From Flavobacteriales bacterium UBA6057 (GTDB taxonomy: Bacteria > Bacteroidota > Bacteroidia > Flavobacteriales_G > Salibacteraceae), in assembly GCA_002428995.1 (NCBI GenBank), contig DIYJ01000004.1:1-64000 (forward strand): a DNA stretch of 64,000 bases, read 5' to 3'. Of this stretch, positions 44,375 through 52,194 are shown piece by piece (the first letter of the stretch is position 1; every line of letters begins with the position of its first letter). Position numbers and translations under genes: made by a program. Below the pieces are notes generated by a model, which was not told where the DNA came from, ran no database searches, and saw nothing but the letters and a program-made list of their open reading frames with translations.

Positions 44375-45052
44375 TCAATGTTCTTTTTTCTGCTCGTGCT
44401 GGTTGTAAGAAAGGGTGTTCATCTCCACTACTTGAATTTTATCTGATCGTGAAATCGAACCGGGATTCAGTCCAGGCTCTCCTTCCGGGATTTCAACGCC
44501 CAGCTCCTGGTAATAGTTGATCCATGCAGGGAAAAATGATTGCGTTTCCGGATCCTTGAAGGTCATCGGATTTAACTCGAAAAAATCCTGCTGGTCATTG
44601 GCCTCTTTGAACGCTTCGTACAACAGCTCGCTGCAGTACCACTTGCCGTTGCTCATCAAAAACTCATCATCATAAGGCTGTCCAATCTGCTGCTTCGCAA
44701 ATTCAGATGCCTGGTCTATGAGCGGTTCGTAAGCCGTTTTTACCCGTGCGATGGTGATGTTTTGAATGGTTGATGTGTCTCCACTTCGAGCAAAGAAGTT
44801 AGCCAGCGAGTTGATCTGAACTTTGCTGCCGATGGCTTCTACCACCTTCAGTGTGTCATCAATCATTACCACCATTCCACAGTGCGAAAAATCCTTTCCA
44901 TCAACGCCCTCGGTTACAGCTTCAATAGCGTCACAAAGGTCTCCGCAGTTCAGGTCCTGAAACAGTAAATCCCCTTGCTGAAGGCTCATGTTTTGGTGTG
45001 AGGATGTGCAACCAATCATGGCCAGAAGGAGAAGAGCGATCAGGTATTTCAT
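44375..45052 (-). CDS. YiiX/YaeF-type permuted papain-like cysteine hydrolase lipoprotein (225 aa)
   Basis: Lipoprotein signal peptide (MKYLIALLLLAMIGC; lipobox AMIGC, Cys15). Then GDLLFQDLNCGDLCDAI, His57 in DFSHCGMV and Cys140 in KWYCSELLYEAFKEA, preceded by QQIGQPYDDEF: the circularly permuted NlpC/P60 order (His before Cys) of the C92 YiiX/YebB group. Such enzymes are thought to be amidases acting on peptidoglycan or lipoprotein-linked substrates. The C-terminal 45 residues, after FFPAWINYYQELG, look disordered. The gene stands alone between the phosphorelay and the sorting-domain remnant. Confidence 0.9.
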   Translation of the reverse strand: MKYLIALLLLAMIGCTSSHQNMSLQQGDLLFQDLNCGDLCDAIEAVTEGVDGKDFSHCGMVVMIDDTLKVVEAIGSKVQINSLANFFARSGDTSTIQNITIARVKTAYEPLIDQASEFAKQQIGQPYDDEFLMSNGKWYCSELLYEAFKEANDQQDFFELNPMTFKDPETQSFFPAWINYYQELGVEIPEGEPGLNPGSISRSDKIQVVEMNTLSYNQHEQKKEH

Positions 45053-45185
45053 TCAATAAATTGATTGTCCTACAAAGTGACGCTTGATCTGTCGATGGTT
45101 TTCAAAGTCGCTGTTTATTATTGTTAAGCACTTCTGATATCCGATCGCTTGCTTCACTGAAGGTTTGCGATTGAAGCGGCAAAAT

Positions 45186-45211
45186 AAAAAGCCGCCCCTA
45201 AAGGGAGCGGC
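45186..45211 (-). terminator. Rho-independent terminator after the sorting-domain remnant
   Basis: Arms GCCGC... / ...GCGGC (45191-45195 and 45207-45211) with a further CCC/GGG pairing; on the minus strand followed by five T (45190-45186). It lies about 48 bases past the remnant's stop, where a once complete T9SS gene, or the LytTR operon, would end. Confidence 0.85.
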
Positions 45212-45258
45212 TTTCCGGTGCTGAAAGAATGAGTCGTTGAGGGTGCGGTGGGGTTGAT

Positions 45259-45489
45259 TTATTCAATCATCAGCTTTTGTGAATGGAAGGCTTCACCGGA
45301 TTGGAACAGAACCGTATAGATGCCTGCCTTGTGCTGACTCAGATCCAGCTCAATCGTTCCGCTTCCCTGGAAGGATTGGCGGAGTACTGAACGTCCCAAA
45401 GCATCAAGGATGCTGATCGTGCCTGTCGTCACCTCAGAACCGAGCTGCACGGTCACCTGTCCGTTGCCATGCAGTTCATGTTGGCTCAC
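45259..45489 (-). pseudogene. Orphan T9SS type A sorting-domain fragment
   Basis: The frame encodes a near-complete type A sorting domain without the usual PNP lead: HELHGNGQVTVQLGSEVTTG, ISILDALGRSVLRQSFQG, HKAGIYTVLFQSGEAFHSQK. There is no signal peptide or body, so as a stand-alone gene it would be pointless. It begins within ten bases of the LytTR regulator's stop and lies in the same reading frame as the regulator: TAA is followed by three sense codons, then GTG. The most likely reading is the tail of a former secreted-protein gene joined by deletion to the regulator gene, with its terminator still in place. Readthrough fusion is a remote alternative. Confidence 0.75.
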
Positions 45490-45498
45490 AACCGCGTG

Positions 45499-46239
45499 TT
45501 AAACTCCTAAGGCGGCTTTCACCTGGGACTTCAATCCAGCACTCACTGGAACAATAGAACCGTCTTTCATTTCCAGAAAACCACCATCGCTCTTGTTGAA
45601 TCGGGCTACCTGTAGTTTGTTTACCAGGTGTGATTGGTGTGGTTTGATGAAGTGCTCTGTATCGAGCTTGAGCGCATAAACCCTGATCCGCTTGCTCACC
45701 ATGATGCTTCTGCCATCCACAAGAAAGAAGGTGGAATAGCTGCCCTTGCCTTCCACACGAATGATGTCTTTAGGGTCAACCACATGGTAACTCGCTCCAT
45801 CGGGTAGGCTGATCAGTTCTGAAGCCTTGGGTTGAGCGGAAATGCTTTGAATCGCGGAAAGCAGTTCGGCATTGAATGCCTTGTCTTGCCGCTGTGCACG
45901 AGCGACTGCTTCCCTCAACCTGTCCGGGTCGATCGGCTTCATGAGGTAATGGATCGCCTCCACTTCAAAGGCGCGCATCGCATAGCGCTGGTGACCGGTG
46001 GTAAAAATCACCCTGGGAACCTTTTCTTCCGGGAGGTTTTCCAACAGGCTGAAGCCATCCATTCCCGGCATCTCTACATCAAGGAAAAGCAGGTCAACAG
46101 ATTGATGCAACAAATGACCGACTGCGGCTCTGGGATTCTCAATGATTTCTGCTTCCGAAATCTCCGGGCAATGCTCCTGAATCAGCGCTTTCAGCAGTGT
46201 AGCATGCTGTAGTTCATCGTCTATGATCAGCGCCTTCAT
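45499..46239 (-). CDS. LytTR-family response regulator (246 aa)
   Basis: Receiver with DDE (7-9), phosphoacceptor Asp54 in LLFLDVEMPGMDG, FTTGH and Lys in YLMKPID. LytTR domain (about 140-246): ISLPDGASYHVVDPKDIIRV, FIKPHQSHLVNKLQVARF and VPVSAGLKSQV. It overlaps the propeller kinase gene by four bases and is its output. This is the LytS/AlgR class pairing with a His_kinase (PF06580) domain. A sorting-domain remnant follows its stop in frame. Confidence 0.94.
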   Translation of the reverse strand: MKALIIDDELQHATLLKALIQEHCPEISEAEIIENPRAAVGHLLHQSVDLLFLDVEMPGMDGFSLLENLPEEKVPRVIFTTGHQRYAMRAFEVEAIHYLMKPIDPDRLREAVARAQRQDKAFNAELLSAIQSISAQPKASELISLPDGASYHVVDPKDIIRVEGKGSYSTFFLVDGRSIMVSKRIRVYALKLDTEHFIKPHQSHLVNKLQVARFNKSDGGFLEMKDGSIVPVSAGLKSQVKAALGV

Positions 46240-49136
46240 CCTTTGACTTCTATGTAAGGAATCGATAGTGTCACTTTGGTTCCAGACGGATGTCCGGACG
46301 CATCGGCAAGATCCTCGATCGTTACCGGCTTTTGAGTTTTGGACCCGTTCAAGGCTCGTATGCGTTCTGTGGCAATCGCAATTCCGAACGAGCGTTTGCG
46401 GTCGCTCTGAGCCATCTGCTTAGCTGCCGCCCGGCCAATGCCGTTGTCCTCCAGCGTTAAAACGAGGTGGCCGTTGTTCCTTTGCACACTCAGTTCCAGT
46501 TTGCGGTGGCCCGATTTGTTTTTGAGTCCGTGCCAAATGGCGTTTTCTACATAAGGCTGGAAGAGGGCAGGAGGCAGTCTCAGTTGCTCGGGCTGGATGT
46601 TGCGATCGAGTTTTGTTTCGAATGCTACACCAGATCCATCGAATTTTCTCGATTCCAGGGCGACATAGTTTTGAATGAGCTGTAACTCGCTATCCAGCGA
46701 CACGAGGCTTTTGTCTGAATGTTCCAACACTTTGCGCACCAGATCAGCGAAATCTCTCATGTATTGCTCTGCTTCGGCAGGCTGATTTTGCTTGAGGTAG
46801 TATTGAACCGAGGCAATGGCATTGTAGATGAAATGCGGGTTCAGTTGGGCTTTTAAAGCCTTGAGCTCCAGGCGTACAAGCTCTGTTTTAATCGCTTCTC
46901 GGTTCGCAATCTGGAGGCTGCGATAGCGCATGAAAGCAGCTCCGATCAATCCAAGCGCCAGGATCATCAGGCTTCGAAACCACCATGTATTCCAAAATGC
47001 TGGCTGGATGGTGAATGCAAAGGTTGCAGCAGGCACTGCTTCGGCTTCAGCCATCCAGCCGGGTTTCACCCGGAGCTCATAATCGCCTGCTTCGAGAGCC
47101 GCCAGCGACAATTGCTGCGTGCTTATTTTTGTCCAGCGTTCGTTGGCCGATCCCAGAAGTTGATAGAGGTAAGTCTCGTTGCGTTCGTTGATGAAGTGAG
47201 GCGATTTGAACGAGATGGTCAATTCATTTTGATCGTATTCATAGTCTGTGGGCTGCCCGATGATGGAACGGCCGTTTGCCCTCACGTCCATGATTGTGAC
47301 CTGATTTGAATGAGCGGGACGTGAGAGGCTGTTGGGAAAGGAAATGACTGAATTCTCAAGACAGAGCCACGATTCATGCTCCCGAATCATGATGTCCTTT
47401 ACCCCGGGAAAGTTCAACACCGAATTGATGTAAGGCTCTTCGATTACCCATCCGTTGTTGCTTTGGGTTACCGTGCTGACTCCGCGCGCAGTGCAGACAT
47501 AAATGGACGCTTCATGCACGGTAATACTCCGAATCTTGTTAGAGGTCAGTCCATCGGCTTCGCGCAGATTGATCATTTCATGCGCGGCTGTGTCCCAAAG
47601 AAAAAGCCCGCCTTTCTGCGAGGCAATCACCACGTAACCTTCATAGAAGTCAATGTCAATGATCAATTCATCCAGATCTATCTCCTGCTCGAGCCCGGCT
47701 TCTGTTTCTCTGTAAAGCCCACCCTTGCCTCCAAACCAGAACTTTCCGTGGGCATCTTCTTCCAGGCTGTAGCATCGGATAACGACCGAGTCCGGCTGAA
47801 GGGCGGTCGCAGCATTGGTTTTGAAATCGTAGGTGAATGCACCGGTCCGTCCGGTGAGGTAAAGCTTATCTTCACTCAAGCGGGCATGGTGCACCTGACG
47901 GGTGAGTGGGAAGCGCACTTGTTGCTCGACCGTTCCATCGTTTACGATCCACAGGTTTGGGTATCCAAAAGGACAAATCAGAAACTTCTCCTTTCCTGAT
48001 TCTTGTGCCAACACATCGCGCATCAGGATGCCCGGTTCCTCAATGTGAAAGACTTCCTGAAAGCCTTCGTTCTCTTCAAGTTTCTCGTAAACGTGCTGGC
48101 TCGAAAATGTGCAAACCCCTGTTTGTCCCTCGCCCTTTGCAAAGGCGATGAGTTTTTCGTCCTTTCCTTCGATCAATGGATAGGTCAACACCTCGAAGGA
48201 TGGGAGTTTGAAGACTCCGTTCTTGCGGGTACCCACCCAAAGATTGGCCTGGTGATCCAACAAAAGATCAGACACAATCACGTTGGGCAAAATCAGCTCT
48301 TCTTCCCGGGTCAGCAGATTGTACTTCCAAAGCCCCGCAGCGGATCCAATTAAAAACTGATGATCGCTTCTTTGCTCAAGGCACGTTACCTCAGCTGGCA
48401 GGGTATCTATGGAGCATTTGCCTCCTTCCAGGTGAAAGAGGTAAGAACCATAAACCAGCGTAGTGGAGTCCAGATAAATGGGACGGGCAGAGAGCTGCTC
48501 AACGATGGGTATTTCGAAACGCTGCGTGTCACCATCCATCGCCAGGTGAATCTGGTGAATGGGTTCATAGATGAATGCAAATGCTCGCTCATGTGCAACA
48601 TCATGCGTCAGAATGCCCGGCTCGCTGTATTCAGTGATGTTGACCTCACCCCTTGCATTCACTGATGCTAACCTTCCCGTTGCCGCCAGGTCGATGTGCT
48701 CTCCTTCACCAATCGTGAAATCGTACAATCCGGGTTCCAATCGCTGAATGCTATCGTTTGCCGGATGCTCTTTGAAGGTAGGTTTGGCACTGCCGGCTTC
48801 TGAAATGAATACTCCATCAAAATAGGTGAGGACCCAGACTCTGTGATGTTTGTCTTCGTCAATCCTGCGAAGCAAGGTTCCGGTAAAACCATCTTCTTCG
48901 GTCATGCTTTGGAACGAGCTACCGTCAAAGCGGTCGAGTCCGGTGTTAGTGCCCACCCAAATGAAGCCCCTGGAATCTTGGAACAGGTCAAATACCGAAT
49001 TGTGGCTCAGGCCATTGGTCTCTGAATAGTTCTGATAGTAAACGGATTGAGCTGCAAGGTGAAAATTGAAAAGCAGAGGCAAGAGAACCAAGGGGAGTTT
49101 CCCCGTGCTTTCAAGGCATCGCTGGACGAAGAGCAT
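46236..49136 (-). CDS. Two-component propeller histidine kinase, LytS class (966 aa)
   Basis: Signal peptide (MLFVQRCLESTGKLPLVLLP, on to LAAQS), then Reg_prop repeats forming two seven-bladed propellers (typical blade FDLFQDSRGFIWVGTNTGLD), a Y_Y_Y-type domain (about 640-710; YEYDQNELTISFKSPHF, AALEAGDYELRV), one membrane helix (WFRSLMILALGLIGAAFM) and His_kinase domain with His768 in LKAQLNPHFIYNAIASVQ, then HATPase_c with YVENAIWHGLKNKSG and G1 LTLEDNGIGRAAA. Such large periplasmic propellers often bind glycans in hybrid two-component regulators; here the output is a separate LytTR protein. The signal is unknown. Confidence 0.94.
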   Translation of the reverse strand: MLFVQRCLESTGKLPLVLLPLLFNFHLAAQSVYYQNYSETNGLSHNSVFDLFQDSRGFIWVGTNTGLDRFDGSSFQSMTEEDGFTGTLLRRIDEDKHHRVWVLTYFDGVFISEAGSAKPTFKEHPANDSIQRLEPGLYDFTIGEGEHIDLAATGRLASVNARGEVNITEYSEPGILTHDVAHERAFAFIYEPIHQIHLAMDGDTQRFEIPIVEQLSARPIYLDSTTLVYGSYLFHLEGGKCSIDTLPAEVTCLEQRSDHQFLIGSAAGLWKYNLLTREEELILPNVIVSDLLLDHQANLWVGTRKNGVFKLPSFEVLTYPLIEGKDEKLIAFAKGEGQTGVCTFSSQHVYEKLEENEGFQEVFHIEEPGILMRDVLAQESGKEKFLICPFGYPNLWIVNDGTVEQQVRFPLTRQVHHARLSEDKLYLTGRTGAFTYDFKTNAATALQPDSVVIRCYSLEEDAHGKFWFGGKGGLYRETEAGLEQEIDLDELIIDIDFYEGYVVIASQKGGLFLWDTAAHEMINLREADGLTSNKIRSITVHEASIYVCTARGVSTVTQSNNGWVIEEPYINSVLNFPGVKDIMIREHESWLCLENSVISFPNSLSRPAHSNQVTIMDVRANGRSIIGQPTDYEYDQNELTISFKSPHFINERNETYLYQLLGSANERWTKISTQQLSLAALEAGDYELRVKPGWMAEAEAVPAATFAFTIQPAFWNTWWFRSLMILALGLIGAAFMRYRSLQIANREAIKTELVRLELKALKAQLNPHFIYNAIASVQYYLKQNQPAEAEQYMRDFADLVRKVLEHSDKSLVSLDSELQLIQNYVALESRKFDGSGVAFETKLDRNIQPEQLRLPPALFQPYVENAIWHGLKNKSGHRKLELSVQRNNGHLVLTLEDNGIGRAAAKQMAQSDRKRSFGIAIATERIRALNGSKTQKPVTIEDLADASGHPSGTKVTLSIPYIEVKG

Positions 49137-49425
49137 GTGTGTTTGAGTGGTTAAGAAGCGTTTGCTGGGTTTTGGATTTTGTCTGTGGGAAACTGGTGGT
49201 GGATCATCAGCGTGCTTTAGCCTATGCGAAGTCGGGCAATGTACAAAAAGGGGATAGTGTCAAGCGTTGTGACTGCCCAATCATGCGACCCAAAACTGGC
49301 GAGTTCCAAGTTTCTTAACCACAGGGCTGCGACATGCCATACATCATTTTACCTTCGGCCTCGGAACAGCGTATTGGATGATTGTTTCCCGGGTTTGGTT
49401 TCCCGTGGAGACCACAAAAGCAACT

Positions 49426-50877
49426 ATGGCAAGAAAGGAACGGAACAAGTTTGTAAAGCGAGGACAGATATTGGAGATCCTCATCGAGGATTATGCTTTT
49501 GGCGGCAAGGGGATAGGCAGAATACGCAATGAGCATGGAGAGTTTGTGATTTTTGTGCCGAATACGCTGCCTGGTCAGTTTGTGAAGGCTCAGGTAAAGA
49601 AATCCAGCAAGAAGTATGCGGAGTGCAAGCTCTTTGAGGTGATCAGGCATTCAGAAGATGAAGTGGAAGTGCCGTACCAGGAAATCCCGGGAGCGCCTTA
49701 CATCAAGCTGCCGATCGAACAACAGCACGCCTACAAAAAGCAAAGCACGCTTGAGCTGTTCAAGCGCATAGGCAGGGTGGATGACATCGAGTCCAAGTTT
49801 GATGAGCTCATCACTTCGCCCTCCACCTTCCATTATCGCAACAAGATGGAATATACCTTCTCTGCCATCGGTTATGACCATGCGCTCAAAAGTGATGTGG
49901 ATGAATTCACGCTTGGGTTTAAGAAGAGAGGCACCTGGTGGTGTGGTGACGACCTCAATCGCGATTCGGGCATGTTTGACCAGGAGGTGGAGGATAAGCT
50001 GAAACTGATCAAGGCCTATTGCCAGGAAACAGGACTTGAGCCTTGGCATGCTCCAAAAAAGGAAGGTTTCTTTCGCTATCTGGTCGTTCGAAAATCATTC
50101 AAAACCAATCAACTGCTGTTCAATCTTGTGACCACCTCACACGGCTTGAAGGAGTTTGATTTACAACAGTTTGCCAGTTTTCTGGTGGAGCAGTTTGGGC
50201 AGCGCCTGGCCGGACTCTTGCACACCGTGAATGATGAGGTTGGGGATCGGACCATTGCCACTACGGGGGAACTACAATTGGTTTACGGAGAGGACAAAAT
50301 TGTGGAGCAGCTGCTCGACCTGGAATTTGAGATCAGCATCAAAAGCTTTTTTCAAACGAATCCAGGCTCTGCGGAGAAGCTCTATGCTAAGGTTTTGGCC
50401 TATGCCATGGATCGGCCGGAAGCCGTGGACGATAGTGTGGTGCTCGACTTGTTTTGTGGAACGGGAACCATCGGGCAAATTCTGGCATCCAAGAGCAACA
50501 ATGCGCAAATCGTGGGTGTGGACATTGTGGAGTCAGCCATCGAAGATGCCCGCGAGAACGCCAGGAGAAATGGCATCAAAGGCGTCAAATTCTTCGCTGC
50601 CGATGTGGGGAAGTTTTTGAGGGAACACCCGGAATACGCAAACAAGATCAGAACCATCATATTGGATCCTGCACGCTCGGGTGTGGCGCCCAAAACCATG
50701 CAAAAGATCATCGACCTGAATGCGGAGCGCATGGTTTATGTATCCTGCAATCCCGCTACCCAGGCAAGAGATACGGAGCAGCTGATGCAAGCGGGTTACA
50801 CCATCAAAAAGTTGAGTTTGGTGGATCAGTTTCCTCATACATCCCACATTGAAACAGTCGTGCTGTTCGAGAAATAG
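49426..50877 (+). CDS. rlmD: 23S rRNA (uracil-5-)-methyltransferase, RlmD/RumA-like, without the iron-sulfur cysteines (483 aa)
   Basis: The product methylates a uracil of 23S rRNA at C5 using S-adenosylmethionine. ATG 49426 gives the usual N terminus; a start at 49378 is also open. Domains: TRAM RNA-binding (about 10-75: GQILEILIEDYAFGGKGIGR), a central part, and the methyltransferase core with FFQTNPGSAEKLY, VLDLFCGTGTIG, ILDPARSGVAPK and the catalytic MVYVSCNPATQARD (Cys441). The typical Cys cluster CGGC near residue 100 is replaced by PGAPYIKLPIEQQHAYKK, so it should not bind the 4Fe-4S cluster of E. coli RumA. Chosen symbol reflects the subfamily; RlmCD is an alternative. Confidence 0.88.
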   Translation: MARKERNKFVKRGQILEILIEDYAFGGKGIGRIRNEHGEFVIFVPNTLPGQFVKAQVKKSSKKYAECKLFEVIRHSEDEVEVPYQEIPGAPYIKLPIEQQHAYKKQSTLELFKRIGRVDDIESKFDELITSPSTFHYRNKMEYTFSAIGYDHALKSDVDEFTLGFKKRGTWWCGDDLNRDSGMFDQEVEDKLKLIKAYCQETGLEPWHAPKKEGFFRYLVVRKSFKTNQLLFNLVTTSHGLKEFDLQQFASFLVEQFGQRLAGLLHTVNDEVGDRTIATTGELQLVYGEDKIVEQLLDLEFEISIKSFFQTNPGSAEKLYAKVLAYAMDRPEAVDDSVVLDLFCGTGTIGQILASKSNNAQIVGVDIVESAIEDARENARRNGIKGVKFFAADVGKFLREHPEYANKIRTIILDPARSGVAPKTMQKIIDLNAERMVYVSCNPATQARDTEQLMQAGYTIKKLSLVDQFPHTSHIETVVLFEK

Positions 50878-50960
50878 CACACGGTTTTTTGTTTCGTCTG
50901 GTCTTCATGGTGAATTGTTCGGGTGTAGTTCGATCCCGGTTTAAACTATGCTGATTATGC

Positions 50961-50980
50961 TGTTGCTTTGTAAAGCAACA
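50961..50980. promoter_or_regulatory. Perfect inverted repeat just before the Collar-protein gene
   Basis: TGTTGCTTT (50961-50969) and AAAGCAACA (50972-50980) are perfect nine-base inverted arms around GT, ending 19 bases before ATG 51000 and starting 83 bases after the methyltransferase stop. There is no T-run, so an operator or a 5'-UTR hairpin is more likely than a terminator. Confidence 0.5.
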
Positions 50981-50999
50981 ATCGTAATTGATCTTAGCC

Positions 51000-52181
51000 A
51001 TGCGTTATTTCAATGGACTTCTTTGCCTGGGATTTACTGTGGTAGTTTCCCATATAGGTTTAGCGCAAAACATGAGCATCAACAGCACGGGCGCTTTGCC
51101 CGATTCCAGCGCTATGCTCGATGTAAAAGCAAGCGACCGGGGTATCCTCATACCGAGAACAGATACGGCCACCGTCAATAGCTCTGGAATTAGTCTGGCA
51201 AACGGACTGTTGATCTACCAAACCAACGATTCCAAGTTCTACTACTACGATGGAGCCAAATGGATTGTCATTGACGGGCCAAACACGGATAACCAAACGA
51301 TTGACGCCTTCAGCCTTTCCGGCAACACGCTATCGCTTTCGCTGGAAGACGATGGACAAGCCACGCAGACCGTAGACCTTTCATCGGTTAATACCGATGA
51401 CCAAACGATTGACGCCTTCAGCCTTTCCGGCAACACACTTTCGCTTTCGCTGGAAGATGATGGACAAGCCACGCAGACTGTAGACCTTTCATCGGTCAAC
51501 ACCGATGACCAAACGATTGACGCTTTCAGCCTTTCCGGCAACACGCTTTCACTCTCGCTGGAAGACGATGGACAGGCTGCACAAACCGTAGACCTTTCAT
51601 CGGTCAATACCGATGACCAAACGATTGATGGTTTTAGTCTCTCGGGCAGCACCTTGTCACTGTCTCTGGAGGATGATGGGCAATCAGCGCAAACGGTTGA
51701 TTTTACCGCCCTGTTACCGGTCGGTTCTATCATCATGTATCCCGGAAGCAACGCACCTACCAATTGGCTCATTTGCGATGGCTCCACTTTTAGTGCCTCC
51801 ACTTATCCTGACCTCAATACGTTACTCGGTGGTAGCACCCTGCCTGACTTTTCAGGAAGGTTTCCACTTGGAGTAGGAAATAGTGGTGAAAGTGGCAGCA
51901 CCAACCACAGCCTTGGGAGCACCGGGGGAGAAGAGACACACACCCTCACCACCAGTGAAATGCCTTCGCACAACCATGGCTCTGGCACGCTGCAAACCGA
52001 GGAGCCAGTGCTGAGCCAGGAAGATGACGGCACGGGCAATCAGGATGCACGAGACGGTAGTGATAAGAAGCTGTTTGAGTACAACGACATTACCGGTTCC
52101 ACGGGCTCAACGGGTGGTGGAAATGCACATAATACGATGCCGCCATACCTCACGGTGAATTATATCATCAAGGCGAAATAG
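51000..52181 (+). CDS. Secreted repeat protein with phage-Collar domain, paralogue 1 (393 aa)
   Basis: ATG 51000 gives a signal peptide (MRYFNGLLCLGFTVVVSHIG, cut near LAQN); the TTG at 50988 is rejected. After a lead domain (NMSINSTGALPDSSAMLDVK, GLLIYQTNDSKFYYYDGAKW) come four 36-residue repeats (codons 96-239) of the type TDDQTIDAFSLSGNTLSLSL followed by EDDGQATQTVDLSSVN. A phage tail-collar-like domain (LLPVGSIIMYPGSNAPTNWL, ICDGSTFSASTYPDLNTLLG, GSTNHSLGSTGGEETHTLT, then NTMPPYLTVNYIIKAK) ends it. No sorting domain. Secreted fibre-like protein, probably adhesive or structural. A paralogue is at 56553. Confidence 0.87.
   Translation: MRYFNGLLCLGFTVVVSHIGLAQNMSINSTGALPDSSAMLDVKASDRGILIPRTDTATVNSSGISLANGLLIYQTNDSKFYYYDGAKWIVIDGPNTDNQTIDAFSLSGNTLSLSLEDDGQATQTVDLSSVNTDDQTIDAFSLSGNTLSLSLEDDGQATQTVDLSSVNTDDQTIDAFSLSGNTLSLSLEDDGQAAQTVDLSSVNTDDQTIDGFSLSGSTLSLSLEDDGQSAQTVDFTALLPVGSIIMYPGSNAPTNWLICDGSTFSASTYPDLNTLLGGSTLPDFSGRFPLGVGNSGESGSTNHSLGSTGGEETHTLTTSEMPSHNHGSGTLQTEEPVLSQEDDGTGNQDARDGSDKKLFEYNDITGSTGSTGGGNAHNTMPPYLTVNYIIKAK
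51285..51716 (+). repeat. Four 108-base tandem repeats within the Collar gene
   Basis: Units start at 51285, 51393, 51501 and 51609, each encoding the 36-residue repeat. Units 1-3 are nearly identical at DNA level (for example CAAACGATTGACGCCTTCAG), consistent with recent tandem expansion; unit 4 is diverged and leads into the Collar domain. Confidence 0.92.
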
Positions 52182-52194
52182 CCGCGGCTAGTGC

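Noticed and set aside
51285..51716. CRISPR-like periodic repeats
   Set aside because: The 108-base repeats are in-frame coding sequence with no unique spacers.
51245..51802. 185-codon minus-strand frame opposite the Collar repeats
   Set aside because: A by-product of the repeat sequence; no leader or features, and the plus frame has a signal peptide and known domain.
52179..52190. 12-base palindrome TAGCCGCGGCTA spanning the stop of the first Collar gene
   Set aside because: Too short for a terminator, no T-run; probably chance.
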